DNA of 33,135 bases from DASUZB01 sp036377075 (lineage in GTDB: Bacteria; Actinomycetota; CALGFH01), in contig DASUZB010000135.1 in NCBI GenBank assembly GCA_036377075.1, positions 1 to 33,135 of the forward strand, given 5' to 3'. Position numbers and translations under genes: made by a program. The notes beneath the pieces were generated by a model that worked only from the letters and a program-made list of their open reading frames with translations, was not told the origin of the DNA and ran no database searches. Below are positions 26,238 through 33,050 of this stretch, in pieces. Each line of letters opens with the position of its first letter. The first letter of the stretch is position 1.

Positions 26238-26548
26238 CGCAGGCGTAGCCGCAGAAGCGGCGGTCGCGGTTGCGGGACTGGTCCACCCACAGGTGGTCGA
26301 TGACCGCCGTGTAGGCGTCGGCGGCGGGCAGGTCGACCTCGCGCTGGCCGTGCTCGGCGTACTCGGTCAGCGAGCCGGTGGGGCGGCCGTCGTAGCCGGC
26401 GGTCCAGCTGCTCTCGCTGGCCGCGTCGGTGATCACCGCCCGGTAGCCGCCGCGCACGCCGTACGGCTTTGGGCAGCGGCGCCGAGGCGCTGTAGCGCAC
26501 GATGGCGCTCGGGTAGCCGAGCAGGACCTCGGCAGTCGTTTCGATCAA
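26155..26548 (-). pseudogene. Frameshifted unknown gene, convergent with the YihY gene
   Basis: Two overlapping minus-strand frames join into one plausible protein if one base is removed near 26467-26471. The first frame starts at a TTG (26548) and reads LIETTAEVLLGYPSAIVRYS...PLPK; the second continues PYGVRGGYRAVITDAASESS...YAEHGQREVDLPAADAYTAV...WVDQSRNRDRRFCGYACVS. The composition looks like real protein and codons are G/C-ending. I do not recognise a family. No standard start or Shine-Dalgarno is seen, and the frame is open upstream of the TTG, so the 5' end may also be lost. It may be a decaying gene or a sequencing error in a live gene. Its tail overlaps the YihY coding end. Confidence 0.5.
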
Positions 26549-26567
26549 CGCAGGCGGCGCACCGGCG

Positions 26568-26596
26568 TTGCCAGCCTCGAACGCGTGTTCTAGGCT
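26568..26596 (+). promoter_or_regulatory. Promoter for a leaderless radical-SAM transcript
   Basis: TTGCCA (26568-26573), a 17-base spacer, and TAGGCT (26591-26596), with ATG 26602 only 5 bases later and no Shine-Dalgarno. This is the best-formed promoter in the window and predicts a leaderless mRNA. Confidence 0.6.
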
Positions 26597-26601
26597 GAGG
26601 C

Positions 26602-28686
26602 ATGCTCACCTTCAACGACCTCCGTGGCGAGCAGCGCCCAACCGCCGAACTCCCCCTGTTCGACGCGCCCGCGACGCTGCGCACCTTCGACGCCCCGGAG
26701 TTCCGCGGCATCGAGTTCTACGAGGTCGAGGCGAAGTCCATCCTCAACCGCGTCCCCGCCGCCAGCCGCATGCCCTTCGAGTGGACGATCAATGTGTATC
26801 GGGGCTGCTCCCATTCGTGCACCTATTGTGCGGCTGGCGACACGCCAATCCTCATGGCGGACGGGCGCACGAAGCCGCTCGCCGAGGTGCAGGTCGGCGA
26901 CGCCATCTATGGCACCGCCTTCGACGGCAAGTACCGGCGCTACGTGGCTACGCAGGTGCTCGCGCACTGGCAGACGGTGAAGCCTGCGTATCGGGTCACG
27001 CTCGAAGACGGGACCAAGCTCATCGCCAGCGGCGATCATCGGTTCCTGTCCGATCGCGGCTGGAAGCACGTGACAGGGACCGAGAATGGTCGGCATCGGC
27101 GCTCCCACCTGACGACGAACAACAGGTTGATGGGCACCGGCCAGTTCGCCTTGCCTCCGAAGGACTGCCAGGAGTACCGGCGTGGCTACTTGTGCGGCAT
27201 GATTCGCGGCGACGGGCATCTCGGTTCCTACAGCTACCAGCGACCTGGGCGCACCAACGGCGACGTCCATCGGTTCCGTCTGGCACTGGCCGACTCCGAG
27301 GCACTGGGAAGGTCCAGCGCGTATCTGGCCGGGCTGGACATTGCCACCACCGAGTTCGAGTTCCAGAAGGCGGTCGGCGCTCGGCGGCCCATGAGCGTCG
27401 TCCGCACCTACACCCGGCTCGGCGTGGCCGCGGTCCAGGACGTCGTCTCCTGGCCGCAAGTCGCGTCAGCTGAGTGGGCCAAGGGATTCCTCGCTGGCAT
27501 CTTCGACGCCGAGGGCAGCTATAGCCATGGCATCCTGCGCATCAGCAACACGGACCAAGTCGTCCTCGACCAGATTGCCTCCTGCCTGCGGCGCTTCGGC
27601 TTCTCGTTCGCCATCGAGACGCGGGCCCTCGACAGAGAGAAGCCGGTTACGTACGTGCGCCTCCTCGGGGGCCTGCGTGAGCATCTCCGCTTCTTCCATA
27701 CCGTCGACCCGGCGATCACCCGGAAGCGGACGATCGCGGGGCAGGCGATCAAGAGCAACGCGCCCCTCCGGGTGGTGTCGGTCGAACCGCTGGGCCTCGA
27801 TATCCCCATGTTCGACATCACCACCGGTACAGACGATTTCATCGCCAACGGAATTGTTTCTCACAACTGCTTCGCTCGCCCCAGCCACACCTACCTCAAC
27901 TTCAACGCGGGGGAGGACTTCGAGCGCAAGGTCGTGGTGAAGGTGAACGCGGCGGAGGTGCTCAGGCGGGAGCTGCGGCGGCCGTCGTGGCGGGGGGAGC
28001 ACGTGGCCATGGGCACCAATACCGACCCGTACCAGCGCTGTGAGGGGCGCTACCGGCTCACCCGGGGCGTGGTGGAGGTGCTGCGGGACTTCCGCAACCC
28101 GTGCTCGATCCTGACCAAGTCGCCGCTGCTCACGCGTGACGTCGACCTGTTCGAGGAACTGGTGGAGACGGCCGGGTTCTCGGCCAGCCTCTCGATCGGC
28201 ACGCTGGACGAGGAGGTCTGGCGCCGCACCGAGCCGGGCACGCCGCACCCGAGGGCGCGGGTCGCCGCGGTGCGGCGGCTGCGGGAGGCCGGCATCCCCT
28301 GCGGCGTGCTGATCGCGCCGATCCTGCCGCGGATCTCCGACTCGCCCGAGCAGCTCCGCACGGTCGTCCGGGCGGTGGCCGAGGCCGGCGCCACCCACAT
28401 GGCGCCGATCACCCTCCACCTGCGCCGGGGCGTCAAGGAGGAGTTCATGCCGTGGCTGGAGCGCGAGTACCCGGAGCTGGTGGCCGAGTACGAGCGCCTC
28501 TACCGGGGCGCGAACGCGCCCAAGGCGACCCAGCGGGCGATCGCCGGCCGCGTCGAGGCGGCCAAGCGCCGCCACCCGCCCGCGCGACCGGCTTCGACCA
28601 GCCCGCGCGAGGCGCGCCGGCCCGCTCCCCCGCCCGAGGCGCCGGCCGAGCCCGTGGCGACCCAGCTCTCCCTGGGCTTCGACTGA
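26602..28686 (+). CDS. Intein-containing Rv2578c-family radical SAM protein
   Basis: The 694-residue precursor consists of an N-extein (1-75), an intein (76-422) and a C-extein (423-694). After splicing the 347-residue product reads INVYRGCSHSCTY joined to CFARPSHTYLNF, restoring the radical-SAM CxxxCxxC motif for the [4Fe-4S] cluster that cleaves S-adenosylmethionine. Further family features are MGTNTDPYQRCEGRYRLTRG, the TKSPLLTRD strand, SIGTLDEEVWRRTEPGTP and VLIAPILPRISDSPEQL, as in Mycobacterium tuberculosis Rv2578c, whose reaction is unknown. The C-terminal ~50 residues are Pro/Ala-rich and end TQLSLGFD. Without splicing the third cluster ligand is displaced, so the host enzyme depends on the intein. 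Transcription is probably leaderless. Confidence 0.95.
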   Translation: MLTFNDLRGEQRPTAELPLFDAPATLRTFDAPEFRGIEFYEVEAKSILNRVPAASRMPFEWTINVYRGCSHSCTYCAAGDTPILMADGRTKPLAEVQVGDAIYGTAFDGKYRRYVATQVLAHWQTVKPAYRVTLEDGTKLIASGDHRFLSDRGWKHVTGTENGRHRRSHLTTNNRLMGTGQFALPPKDCQEYRRGYLCGMIRGDGHLGSYSYQRPGRTNGDVHRFRLALADSEALGRSSAYLAGLDIATTEFEFQKAVGARRPMSVVRTYTRLGVAAVQDVVSWPQVASAEWAKGFLAGIFDAEGSYSHGILRISNTDQVVLDQIASCLRRFGFSFAIETRALDREKPVTYVRLLGGLREHLRFFHTVDPAITRKRTIAGQAIKSNAPLRVVSVEPLGLDIPMFDITTGTDDFIANGIVSHNCFARPSHTYLNFNAGEDFERKVVVKVNAAEVLRRELRRPSWRGEHVAMGTNTDPYQRCEGRYRLTRGVVEVLRDFRNPCSILTKSPLLTRDVDLFEELVETAGFSASLSIGTLDEEVWRRTEPGTPHPRARVAAVRRLREAGIPCGVLIAPILPRISDSPEQLRTVVRAVAEAGATHMAPITLHLRRGVKEEFMPWLEREYPELVAEYERLYRGANAPKATQRAIAGRVEAAKRRHPPARPASTSPREARRPAPPPEAPAEPVATQLSLGFD
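26827..27867 (+). mobile_element. LAGLIDADG intein in the radical-SAM Fe-S motif
   Basis: A 347-residue intein. Block A begins with Cys1 (CAAGDTPILMADGRTKPL), block B is GTKLIASGDHRFL with the catalytic-type His146, and the C-terminal end is MFDITTGTDDFIANGIVSHN (His421, Asn422) followed by the +1 Cys. Two LAGLIDADG motifs, GYLCGMIRGDG (195-205) and GFLAGIFDAEG (295-305), mark a homing endonuclease with its acidic residues intact. The splice chemistry residues Cys1, His-Asn and Cys+1 are all present, so splicing should work. Wobble positions carry more A/T than the exteins, consistent with horizontal arrival. Confidence 0.95.
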
Positions 28687-28704
28687 TCGTCCCAGCAGGG
28701 GTCG

Positions 28705-28720
28705 CGCCGAGCGATCGGCG
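28705..28720 (+). terminator. Hairpin with a GCGA tetraloop after the radical SAM gene
   Basis: CGCCGA and TCGGCG form a 6-bp stem closed by a GNRA-type tetraloop (GCGA), 19 bases past the stop. No T-run follows. Confidence 0.45.
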
Positions 28721-28726
28721 TCATTC

Positions 28727-28814
28727 GGCGCTCAGCCAAGCAGTGTCCTACGTGGCCGGCCACAGTTGGCGCTCACGTCGAGCCGCGTTCCCGACCAGGC
28801 TCAGTTGGCGCTCA
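28727..28814. repeat. Three direct GGCGCTCA repeats about 40 bases apart
   Basis: GGCGCTCA occurs at 28727-28734, 28768-28775 and 28807-28814; the last two share the longer AGTTGGCGCTCA. The third overlaps the stop region of the minus-strand gene at 28801. Origin unknown: a small duplication of that gene end, or spaced protein sites. Confidence 0.4.
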
Positions 28815-29616
28815 GGCCGATGGGCACCTCCTCGCCGGCGGCGACCAGGGCCGAGCCGATCACCGTCTGGGCGCGGGCGGCGAGGCGGAGCTGGGACGGT
28901 GGCTGCGGCGGCGGCGGTTCGAGGTCCGCGACGCCGAGGGCGACCAGCGGGTCGAGGAACGCGGCCGCCAGGGCGGTGACGAGCCGGTCCTCGGCGTCGA
29001 GGCCGAGCCGCTCCGCGACCGTGGCGGCGAGGGCGGCCACCTCGACGTCGACCGCGGCCGGCAGGCCGAACAGCAGGCGCAGCACCCAGAGGCGGTCGCG
29101 CTCCAGCCGCTCGACCGCCGGTCCGGCTCCGAGCACCGCCAGCCACGGCACGCGGTGGCACCAGGCGGCGTACACCAGACCGGCCTGCAGGCCGGCTTCC
29201 AGCCGCCGCCACGGGGTGCACAGGGCGGTCGGCTCCACCCGCGAGCCGCGCACGCGCAGCAGCCCGACGGCCTGGGCGAGCAGGCGGAGGAACTCGACCG
29301 CCTCGGCGCCGGCGGGCGGCGCGGCCTGGTCGCGGGCGACCGGCGCGCCCGACCGGACGTTGCGGGGCGCCGTGACGCGGGGGCCCGGTGCCGCGGCGTC
29401 GTCGAGCCCGGCGGGGCCGGTGGCTGGACCCCCCTCGTGGGCCGGTGCCGTTCCCGGACGGCCGGCCACCGGGCCCAGGCCGGTGGCATGGGCGGCTGCC
29501 CGGGCGTCGGCCGTGGCGAGCTGCGCGCCGGGGCCGAGGAACAGGCAGCGGCGCTGGGTGACGAGGTCGAGCAAGGCGTCGAGGCGGCCGAGGAGGCCGT
29601 GGTCGGCGGGCGGCAT
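28801..29616 (-). CDS. Hypothetical protein, 271 residues
   Basis: A mostly helical Ala/Leu/Arg-rich protein starting MPPADHGLLGRLDALLDLVTQRRCLFLG. Residues about 45-100 are Pro/Gly/Ala-rich and likely disordered. Then comes EFLRLLAQAVGLLRVRGSRVEPT, which resembles a short winged-helix-like element, followed by GLVYAAWCHRVPWLAVLG and helical repeats. I do not recognise the family. ATG 29616 has AAGGAGCAGC upstream, and G/C-ending codons support it as a real gene. It has no obvious partner; it is convergent with the radical SAM gene and divergent from the small ORF at 29782. Confidence 0.7.
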   Translation of the reverse strand: MPPADHGLLGRLDALLDLVTQRRCLFLGPGAQLATADARAAAHATGLGPVAGRPGTAPAHEGGPATGPAGLDDAAAPGPRVTAPRNVRSGAPVARDQAAPPAGAEAVEFLRLLAQAVGLLRVRGSRVEPTALCTPWRRLEAGLQAGLVYAAWCHRVPWLAVLGAGPAVERLERDRLWVLRLLFGLPAAVDVEVAALAATVAERLGLDAEDRLVTALAAAFLDPLVALGVADLEPPPPQPPSQLRLAARAQTVIGSALVAAGEEVPIGLSAN

Positions 29617-29781
29617 GGGCGCTGCTCCTTACGGGCTGGGGCATGGAGGAGCGCAGCCTCGCGGCGCACGGCGCCGCCGGCCAGCGGCTGGAGCCGATCT
29701 GTGGAGGAAGGATCCGCGCGCGCCCGCGTGTACGTACAGCAGGGCGAGCGGCTCTACACCTTAGGGGAGAAGGGGGAGCTC

Positions 29782-30009
29782 ATGCGGTCACAGGCACTTC
29801 CAACCAGGACGGCAACCGGCTCCGGCCCGATCGGGCGGATGGTTGCGGCGGTCGAGCGCCGCGTCGCACGGATGGCCTCGAGACGCCGACGGGGCGATGC
29901 CCTCGAGCGGGAGGAGGTCACCGCGTCCTTGACGGCCGGGATCAGCAGGGGCCTCACGCTCCTGGTCGACAACCCGGGGACGGCGGCGCGCCGCCGTCCG
30001 GGGTTGTAG
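29782..30009 (+). CDS. Small basic protein, 75 residues
   Basis: Begins MRSQALPTRTATGSG and contains RMVAAVERRVARMASRRRRGDALEREEV, a strongly basic amphipathic helix. The start has GGGGGAG three to nine bases upstream. The 3' end is built from one half of a near-perfect palindrome, so the last ten residues (TAARRRPGL) may simply read through the terminator. No family is recognised. A basic helix could bind nucleic acid or membrane, but nothing confirms translation. Confidence 0.4.
   Translation: MRSQALPTRTATGSGPIGRMVAAVERRVARMASRRRRGDALEREEVTASLTAGISRGLTLLVDNPGTAARRRPGL
29969..30007. terminator. Near-perfect long hairpin
   Basis: Arms 29969-29988 and 29989-30007 pair over 18 bp with one mismatch and one bulge: ACAACCC and GGGTTGT outside, GGACGGCGGCG and CGCCGCCGTCC inside. 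It separates the small ORF from the oxidoreductase gene 93 bases later and probably ends transcription. Confidence 0.7.
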
Positions 30010-30100
30010 ACAGCGGGGAGCGGCAGCCGGCGAAGGGGAGTAGAAAGGTCCTCGCTCGAGTTCGGACAGGGACGTCCCACTACCGAGGGAGGAATCGCCG

Positions 30101-30976
30101 GTGAAGGTTGGCCTCCACTACTGGAACTACTCGACACCGAGCGATCCGGCCCAGATCGCCGGGACCTTGGCCGAGGCCGTGCGGACCGCGGAGCAGGCGG
30201 GGTTCTCGTCGTTCACCGTCATGGACCACTACTTCCAGATGGATCGGGTGGCCGCGGCCGAGGAGCCGATGCTGGAGGGCTACACCACCCTCGGCCACGT
30301 CGCGGCGCTGAGCGAGCGGATGACGCTCGGGGTGCTCGTCACCGGCGTGATGTACCGCCACCCGGGCCTCCTCGCCAAGGTCGTCACGACGCTCGACGTG
30401 CTCTCGGGCGGCCGTGCGAGGCTGGGCATCGGCGCGTCGTGGTACGAGCGCGAGCAGCGCGGGCTCGGCGTGCCGGTGGTGCCGGTCGCCGAACGGTTCG
30501 AGCGGCTGGAGGAGACGCTGCAGATCTGCCTGCAGATGTGGAGCGACGACAGCGGCCCGTTCAACGGCAGGCACTACCAGCTGGCCGAGACGCTGTGCGC
30601 CCCGCCGCCGATCAGCCAGCCCCATCCACCGATCCTGGTCGGCGGTGGTGGCGAGAAGAAGACGCTGCTGATGGTGGCTCGCTACGCGGACGCCTGCAAC
30701 GTCTTCGGGTCGAGCCCGGCCGACGTCGCGCACAAGCTGGACGTGCTGCGGTCCCACTGCGACGACGAGGGTCGCGACTACGAACGCATCGTCAAGACCG
30801 TGCTGGCCGTGCGGCCGGCCCTGGCCGACGTCGACGGGTTCGTGGCCGCGGCCGGCGAGTACGCCGCGCTCGGCGTGACCGAGATGGAGGTGATGCCGAT
30901 TCCCGGCATGTCCCCGGTCGAGTTCACCGAGCAGTTCGCCGAGCAGGTCCTGCCGAGGCTGGCCGACGTCGGCTGA
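30101..30976 (+). CDS. LLM-class F420-dependent oxidoreductase
   Basis: A 291-residue luciferase-like (TIM-barrel) protein. Family features: KVGLHYWNYS strand 1, AEQAGFSSFTVMDHYFQM (coenzyme-side Asp-His), VLVTGVMYRHPGLLAKVVTTLDVLSGGRARLGIGASWYEREQ (in parts), the QPHPPILVGGGGEKKTL loop and GVTEMEVMPI. The DHYF and YRHP motifs and the short C-terminus are typical of actinobacterial F420-dependent members rather than FMN luciferases; the substrate is unknown. GTG 30101 has GGAGGAAT upstream. A nested stem-loop follows the gene. Confidence 0.92.
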   Translation: MKVGLHYWNYSTPSDPAQIAGTLAEAVRTAEQAGFSSFTVMDHYFQMDRVAAAEEPMLEGYTTLGHVAALSERMTLGVLVTGVMYRHPGLLAKVVTTLDVLSGGRARLGIGASWYEREQRGLGVPVVPVAERFERLEETLQICLQMWSDDSGPFNGRHYQLAETLCAPPPISQPHPPILVGGGGEKKTLLMVARYADACNVFGSSPADVAHKLDVLRSHCDDEGRDYERIVKTVLAVRPALADVDGFVAAAGEYAALGVTEMEVMPIPGMSPVEFTEQFAEQVLPRLADVG

Positions 30977-30994
30977 CGGCGTGGCCGAAGATGA

Positions 30995-31057
30995 GGTAGG
31001 GCGGGGCCGGAACCTAAGGCTCGCGCCCGATTCGGGCCAGGGCACCTTAGCCCTACC
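30995..31057. terminator. Three-level nested stem-loop
   Basis: GGTAGGG (30995-31001) pairs with CCCTACC (31051-31057), CTAAGG (31014-31019) with CCTTAG (31045-31050), and GCCCG (31025-31029) with CGGGC (31033-31037). The outer and middle right arms are contiguous. It lies between the oxidoreductase stop and the small ORF at 31100, so it may be a terminator or a structured leader. Confidence 0.65.
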
Positions 31058-31099
31058 GTGACGATCGAAGAACCGATCGACACGCAGGCGAGGTGAACG

Positions 31100-31237
31100 A
31101 TGCAGTCACTGACCATCCTTGACCTGGTCGCCCGCGACCACGTCGACGACCTCAGGCGCGAGGCGCGCAAGGCGAGGCTGGCGGCCAAGGTGCGCCGCCA
31201 CACCATCAGGCGCCCGCTCCGGCCGCGCCCGGCCTGA
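31100..31237 (+). CDS. Very small basic protein, 45 residues
   Basis: Reads MQSLTILDLVARDHVDD, then LRREARKARLAAKVRRH, then a Pro/Arg tail ending RPRPA. ATG 31100 follows a near-ideal GAGGTGA Shine-Dalgarno, and the codons are G/C-ending. The middle is a strongly basic helix. It sits between a structured stem-loop and the EamA gene, whose GTG is 8 bases past its stop, so it may act as a leader peptide or a co-expressed small protein. No family recognised. Confidence 0.55.
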   Translation: MQSLTILDLVARDHVDDLRREARKARLAAKVRRHTIRRPLRPRPA

Positions 31238-31245
31238 GCCCCAGG

Positions 31246-32226
31246 GTGAGCTCGGGCGCGCGTGAAGGTACCTCCGCGCCGCCACCGCAGCCCCTCCGCT
31301 CGCGGGGCGGCGCGGAAGCAGGCCGGGTCCGCCGGCCGCTGCTCGAGGCAGGGAGCGGCACCCGTCCCGAGGCGTTCACCGCCCGGGAGTGGTTGCTGCT
31401 CTTCGCCATCGCGCTCATCTGGGGATCGTCGTTCCTCTTCATCGACGTCGGGCTGGAGGCGCTGCGGCCCGGCGTGATCGCGTTCGCGCGCGTGGTGCTC
31501 GGTGCCGCGGCGCTGGCGGTGTTCCCAGCGGCGCGGCGCCGCATCGACCGCGAGGACCTGCCCAGGGTCGCGCTGCTCGGACTGGTCTGGATGGGCGGGC
31601 CGCTGATCCTGTTCCCAGTCGCGCAGCAGTGGGTCGACTCGTCGGTGGCGGGCATGCTCAACGGCGCGGTGCCGCTGTTCGGGGCCGCGTGGGCGGTGGT
31701 GCTGCTGCGTCGTCCGCTCGCCCGGCCGCAGATGCTTGGGTTGGCGGTCGGCTTCGCCGGCGTGGTCGCGATCTCCTGGCCGGAGGTGGAGGGCTCGCGG
31801 GCCACCACGCTCGGCGCCAGCCTGGTGTTGCTGGCGGTGCTGCTCTACGGGCTGGCCGTCAACCTGGCGGTGCCGCTCCAGCAGCGCTACGGCTCGCTGC
31901 CCGTTCTGCTGCGCGCCCAGCTCGCCGCCATGGTGCTGCTGGTGCCGTTCGGGTTGTGGAGCCTGCCCGGCTCGCGCCTGGAATGGGGACCGGTCCTGGC
32001 GCTGCTGCCGCTCGGGCTCCTCGGCACCGGCCTGGCCTTCGTGCTGATGACGACGCTCGTCGGTAGGGTCGGCGGCCCGCGCGGCGCCGTCGCCACCTAC
32101 TTCATCCCGGTGGTGGCGATCGCGCTCGGCGTGATCTTCCTCGGTGAGCATGCCGCGCCGGCCGCGCTGTTGGGCACCGCCCTGGTGGTCGGCGGCGCCT
32201 GGCTGACTTCCCGCCGCGAGGCCTGA
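31246..32226 (+). CDS. EamA-family (DMT superfamily) transporter
   Basis: A 326-residue protein with about ten transmembrane helices as two EamA repeats. The first has LIWGSSFLFIDVGLEALRPGVIAFARVVLGA, the second LYGLAVNLAVPLQQRYG and GPRGAVATYFIPVVAIALGVIFLGE (in parts), both family hallmarks. These transporters export amino acids or small metabolites. The first ~40 residues are polar and poorly conserved, so a later start is possible; GTG 31246 has only a weak ribosome-binding site and may be coupled to the small ORF ending at 31237. A GC hairpin follows the stop. Confidence 0.9.
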   Translation: MSSGAREGTSAPPPQPLRSRGGAEAGRVRRPLLEAGSGTRPEAFTAREWLLLFAIALIWGSSFLFIDVGLEALRPGVIAFARVVLGAAALAVFPAARRRIDREDLPRVALLGLVWMGGPLILFPVAQQWVDSSVAGMLNGAVPLFGAAWAVVLLRRPLARPQMLGLAVGFAGVVAISWPEVEGSRATTLGASLVLLAVLLYGLAVNLAVPLQQRYGSLPVLLRAQLAAMVLLVPFGLWSLPGSRLEWGPVLALLPLGLLGTGLAFVLMTTLVGRVGGPRGAVATYFIPVVAIALGVIFLGEHAAPAALLGTALVVGGAWLTSRREA

Positions 32227-32230
32227 GCAA

Positions 32231-32247
32231 CCGGCGCCGGGCGCCGG
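32231..32247 (+). terminator. GC hairpin after the EamA gene
   Basis: CCGGCGC (32231-32237) pairs with GCGCCGG (32241-32247) around a 3-base loop, five bases past the EamA stop, followed by a pyrimidine-rich CTCCCTTGCTTTCC. Confidence 0.65.
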
Positions 32248-32272
32248 CTCCCTTGCTTTCCGGAGTCAGATC

Positions 32273-32307
32273 CTCCGTTTCTGTGCTACCCTGAACTCCA
32301 AACGGAG
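32273..32307 (+). promoter_or_regulatory. Likely autoregulatory operator of the TetR gene
   Basis: CTCCGTTT (32273-32280) and AAACGGAG (32300-32307) are perfect inverted half-sites 19 bases apart. A TACCCT -10-like hexamer (32287-32292) lies between them, so a bound repressor dimer pair would block the promoter. A second AT-rich patch and AAGGAGGAG follow before GTG 32337. Confidence 0.6.
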
Positions 32308-32336
32308 AGAAAGTCTCCATATAAGGAGGAGCGAGG

Positions 32337-33050
32337 GTGCCAGGCGAGGCCAGCGGCACGGGCGTCATCCGGCAGCGGCGGCTGCGCGCCGACGCCCGGC
32401 GCAACCGGGAGCGGCTCCTGGCCGCCGCCCGGGACGCCTTCGTGGCGCTCGGCGCCGACGCGCCCCTGGACGAGGTCGCCAGGCGGGCGGGGGTGGGCAT
32501 CGCCACCCTCTACCGGCACTACCCCGACCGGGCGGCGCTGCTGCGCGAGGTCGCGATCGACCTGGTCGGCCGCTCCGCCGACGAGGCCGGCGCGGCGCTG
32601 GCCGAGGAGCCCGACGCCTTCGCGGCGCTCGCCCGCTACATGCACCGGGCGCTCGACCTGCGCATCGCCGCGGTGATGCCCGAGGTCGTCGGCCGGGTGC
32701 CGATGAACGACGAGGCGCTCGACGCCGCCCGCCGCGCCTCGGTCGAGCGCATCGAGCGGATCATCGCCACGGCCCGTGCCGACGGGTCGCTCCGCCCCGA
32801 CGTGGCATCCGGGGACATCGGCCTGCTGCTGGTACGGCTGACGCGACCGCTGCCCGGCGCCTTCCCGGCCGAGGTCGACAACCGGTTGGCCCACCGCCAC
32901 CTGGACGTGCTCCTCGACGGGCTGCGGTCGACCGCCAACCACGGCGCGCCGCTCCCCGACCCGGCGATGACCTTCGACGACCTGGCGGACCTGGCCGGCC
33001 ATCGGCCGTCGCCAGCCAGGGAGGTGGGCCATAGCCGTGCGCTGGACTGA
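32337..33050 (+). CDS. TetR/AcrR-family transcriptional regulator
   Basis: A 237-residue regulator. The helix-turn-helix is at 44-69 (LDEVARRAGVGIATLYRHYPDRAALL in parts), preceded by the usual RRNRERLLAAARDAF helix. The C-terminal helical ligand domain contains the RADGSLRPDVASGDIGLLLVRLTRP stretch typical of actinobacterial TetRs. GTG 32337 has AAGGAGGAG upstream, and an inverted repeat upstream suggests autorepression. The last ~11 codons lie inside a copy of a REP-like repeat, so the C-terminus may have been extended by it. Its ligand and other targets are unknown; the EamA gene immediately upstream is a plausible one. Confidence 0.93.
   Translation: MPGEASGTGVIRQRRLRADARRNRERLLAAARDAFVALGADAPLDEVARRAGVGIATLYRHYPDRAALLREVAIDLVGRSADEAGAALAEEPDAFAALARYMHRALDLRIAAVMPEVVGRVPMNDEALDAARRASVERIERIIATARADGSLRPDVASGDIGLLLVRLTRPLPGAFPAEVDNRLAHRHLDVLLDGLRSTANHGAPLPDPAMTFDDLADLAGHRPSPAREVGHSRALD

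Noticed and set aside
28727..28814. CRISPR-like array
   Set aside because: The repeat is only 8-12 bases, three units, with unrelated spacers and no cas genes.
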